Assembly: GCF_015207245.1 (NCBI RefSeq)
Contig: NZ_JADEXF010000214.1
Coordinates: 1-6,473, forward strand
From: Nostoc cf. edaphicum LEGE 07299
Lineage (GTDB): Bacteria; Cyanobacteriota; Cyanobacteriia; Cyanobacteriales; Nostocaceae
DNA length: 6,473 bases
Direction of reading: 5' to 3'
Of the stretch, positions 5,761 through 6,473 are shown in pieces (position 1 is the first letter of the stretch; every line of letters starts with the position of its first letter). Below the pieces are notes generated by a model, which made no database searches, was not told where the DNA came from, and saw nothing but the letters and a program-made list of their open reading frames with translations. The position numbers and the translations under genes were made by a program.

Positions 5761-5784
5761 ATCTGAGCAAAAGAGGATAAAAAA

Positions 5785-6473
5785 ATGCCTGAAAGTAAAT
5801 CAAAATTTCTCATTCCTGCTGTTGGTGCTGCCATCGTTGTCGTAGGAAGTATAGCGGCTTATATGTACTTTAAAGGCTCACCAGTAGGTACATCAGACGC
5901 TCTAGGCAGTGCTAAAGTAGTACCTTCAACAGCATTGATGGCAACTTATATCAGTACTGACTCTGAAGCCTGGGCAAAGTTACAACAGTTTGGCACTCCA
6001 GAAGCACAAAAGTTAGTGGCCAAAGGTCTGGAAGATTTCAATAAGCAAATATTCAGTGACAGTAACGTTTCTTATGAAAAAGACATAAAGCCTTGGGCTG
6101 GTGGTGTGATGATTGCTGTATTGCCACCAAATCCCCTCAAACCTGCACAGTTAAAGGTACCCTCTGGGACAACTAATGTACCAACAAATTTACAGCAGGA
6201 ATCAAATATCCTGATAGTGGTGGGAATCAAGGACAAACTCAGCGCCTTGAATTTTGCTAACAAATTGAAGTCACAAAAAGGGGTGAAACTACAGGAATCT
6301 GACTATCAAGGTCAAAAAATTGTCGAAACTACACAAAATGGCAAGCCGACGTATAGCGTAGTTTTAAATGATAGTCAGTTGGTATTAGCCCCCGAAAAAC
6401 AAGCTGTAGAAAAAGCAATTGATACGTTTAAGGGACAATCTTCTTTTGCCAGTAAAGAAGGTGCTAGCAGCAT
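5785..6473 (+). CDS. DUF3352-family membrane-anchored protein (3' end outside window)
   Basis: ATG at 5785 is preceded by GAGG (5773-5776) with 8-nt spacing, a good ribosome site. The frame is open for 229 codons to the window edge. The N-terminus is MPESKSK followed by one hydrophobic segment at about residues 8-29 (FLIPAVGAAIVVVGSIAAYM) and then K30. This suggests a signal anchor with the soluble part in the periplasm or thylakoid lumen; no clear signal-peptidase site is visible. The rest (AKVVPSTALMATYISTDSEA, KPWAGGVMIAVLPP, NILIVVGIKDKLSALNFANK, SYQGQKIVET-like YQGQKIVETT, VLNDSQLVLAPEKQAVEKAI) fits the uncharacterised cyanobacterial DUF3352 family as I remember it, typically around 500-560 residues, so more than half is missing. 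The family's function is unknown to me. It contains no HIP1 octamer in this part. It is divergent from the aminopeptidase. Confidence 0.88.
   Translation, partial: MPESKSKFLIPAVGAAIVVVGSIAAYMYFKGSPVGTSDALGSAKVVPSTALMATYISTDSEAWAKLQQFGTPEAQKLVAKGLEDFNKQIFSDSNVSYEKDIKPWAGGVMIAVLPPNPLKPAQLKVPSGTTNVPTNLQQESNILIVVGIKDKLSALNFANKLKSQKGVKLQESDYQGQKIVETTQNGKPTYSVVLNDSQLVLAPEKQAVEKAIDTFKGQSSFASKEGASS

Larger units (their letters stand above)
5445..5784. other. AT-rich upstream region of the DUF3352 gene
   Basis: No long open frame is supported. Visible short structures are a direct repeat GATTAATA (5576-5583 and 5587-5594, 11-bp period), a strong AGGAGG at 5627-5632 with a 16-codon ORF behind it, TATAAATC at 5713-5720 and again at 5744-5751, and GTGACA at 5734-5739 and again at 5755-5760. 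The promoter of the DUF3352 gene should lie here. Confidence 0.5.

Noticed and set aside
6072..6263. Minus-strand 63-codon frame
   Set aside because: Antisense to the well-supported DUF3352 coding region.
1..6473. CRISPR array, tRNA/rRNA, toxin-antitoxin, phage or intact transposase
   Set aside because: I saw no regularly spaced repeats, tRNA-like clover folds, transposase motifs or small paired genes.

Overview
The window looks like chromosomal DNA of a filamentous, heterocyst-type cyanobacterium (Nostoc/Anabaena/Tolypothrix-like). The reasons are seven copies of the octamer GCGATCGC (HIP1), AT-rich spacers, dispersed short repeats of the kind I know from Nostoc genomes, and three proteins with a cyanobacterial look. 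The organism assignment is inference from these features; no database was searched.

Layout. (1) Positions 1-1576, minus strand: the 5' 525 codons of an ABC1/AarF/UbiB-family atypical kinase, cut by the left edge of the window. (2) 1577-2065: spacer with the kinase's Shine-Dalgarno sequence, an AT-rich stretch with an imperfect direct repeat, a 35-nt dispersed hairpin, and a likely intrinsic terminator for the next gene. (3) 2066-4687, minus strand: a complete 873-residue M1-family zinc aminopeptidase whose C-terminal third is HEAT-like repeats ending in a coiled coil. (4) 4688-5784: about 1.1 kb with no intact gene. It holds a possible promoter for the aminopeptidase, a fold-rich segment with a terminator-like end, a decayed O-methyltransferase fragment on the minus strand with a dispersed repeat inside it, a second copy of the 35-nt hairpin, and a possible 16-codon upstream ORF. 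(5) 5785-6473, plus strand: the first 229 codons of a membrane-anchored DUF3352-type protein, cut by the right edge.

The three real genes do not form an obvious pathway. The two minus-strand genes are separated by about 490 bp with a terminator between them, so they are probably separate transcription units. The DUF3352 gene is transcribed divergently from the aminopeptidase across the 1.1 kb gene-poor stretch. That stretch looks like a site of gene decay and repeat accumulation rather than a new system. I see no CRISPR array, tRNA, rRNA, intact transposase or defence locus. The most informative observations are the methyltransferase relic, whose frameshift can be located to about two bases, the paired 35-nt hairpins, and the non-standard start region of the kinase gene.
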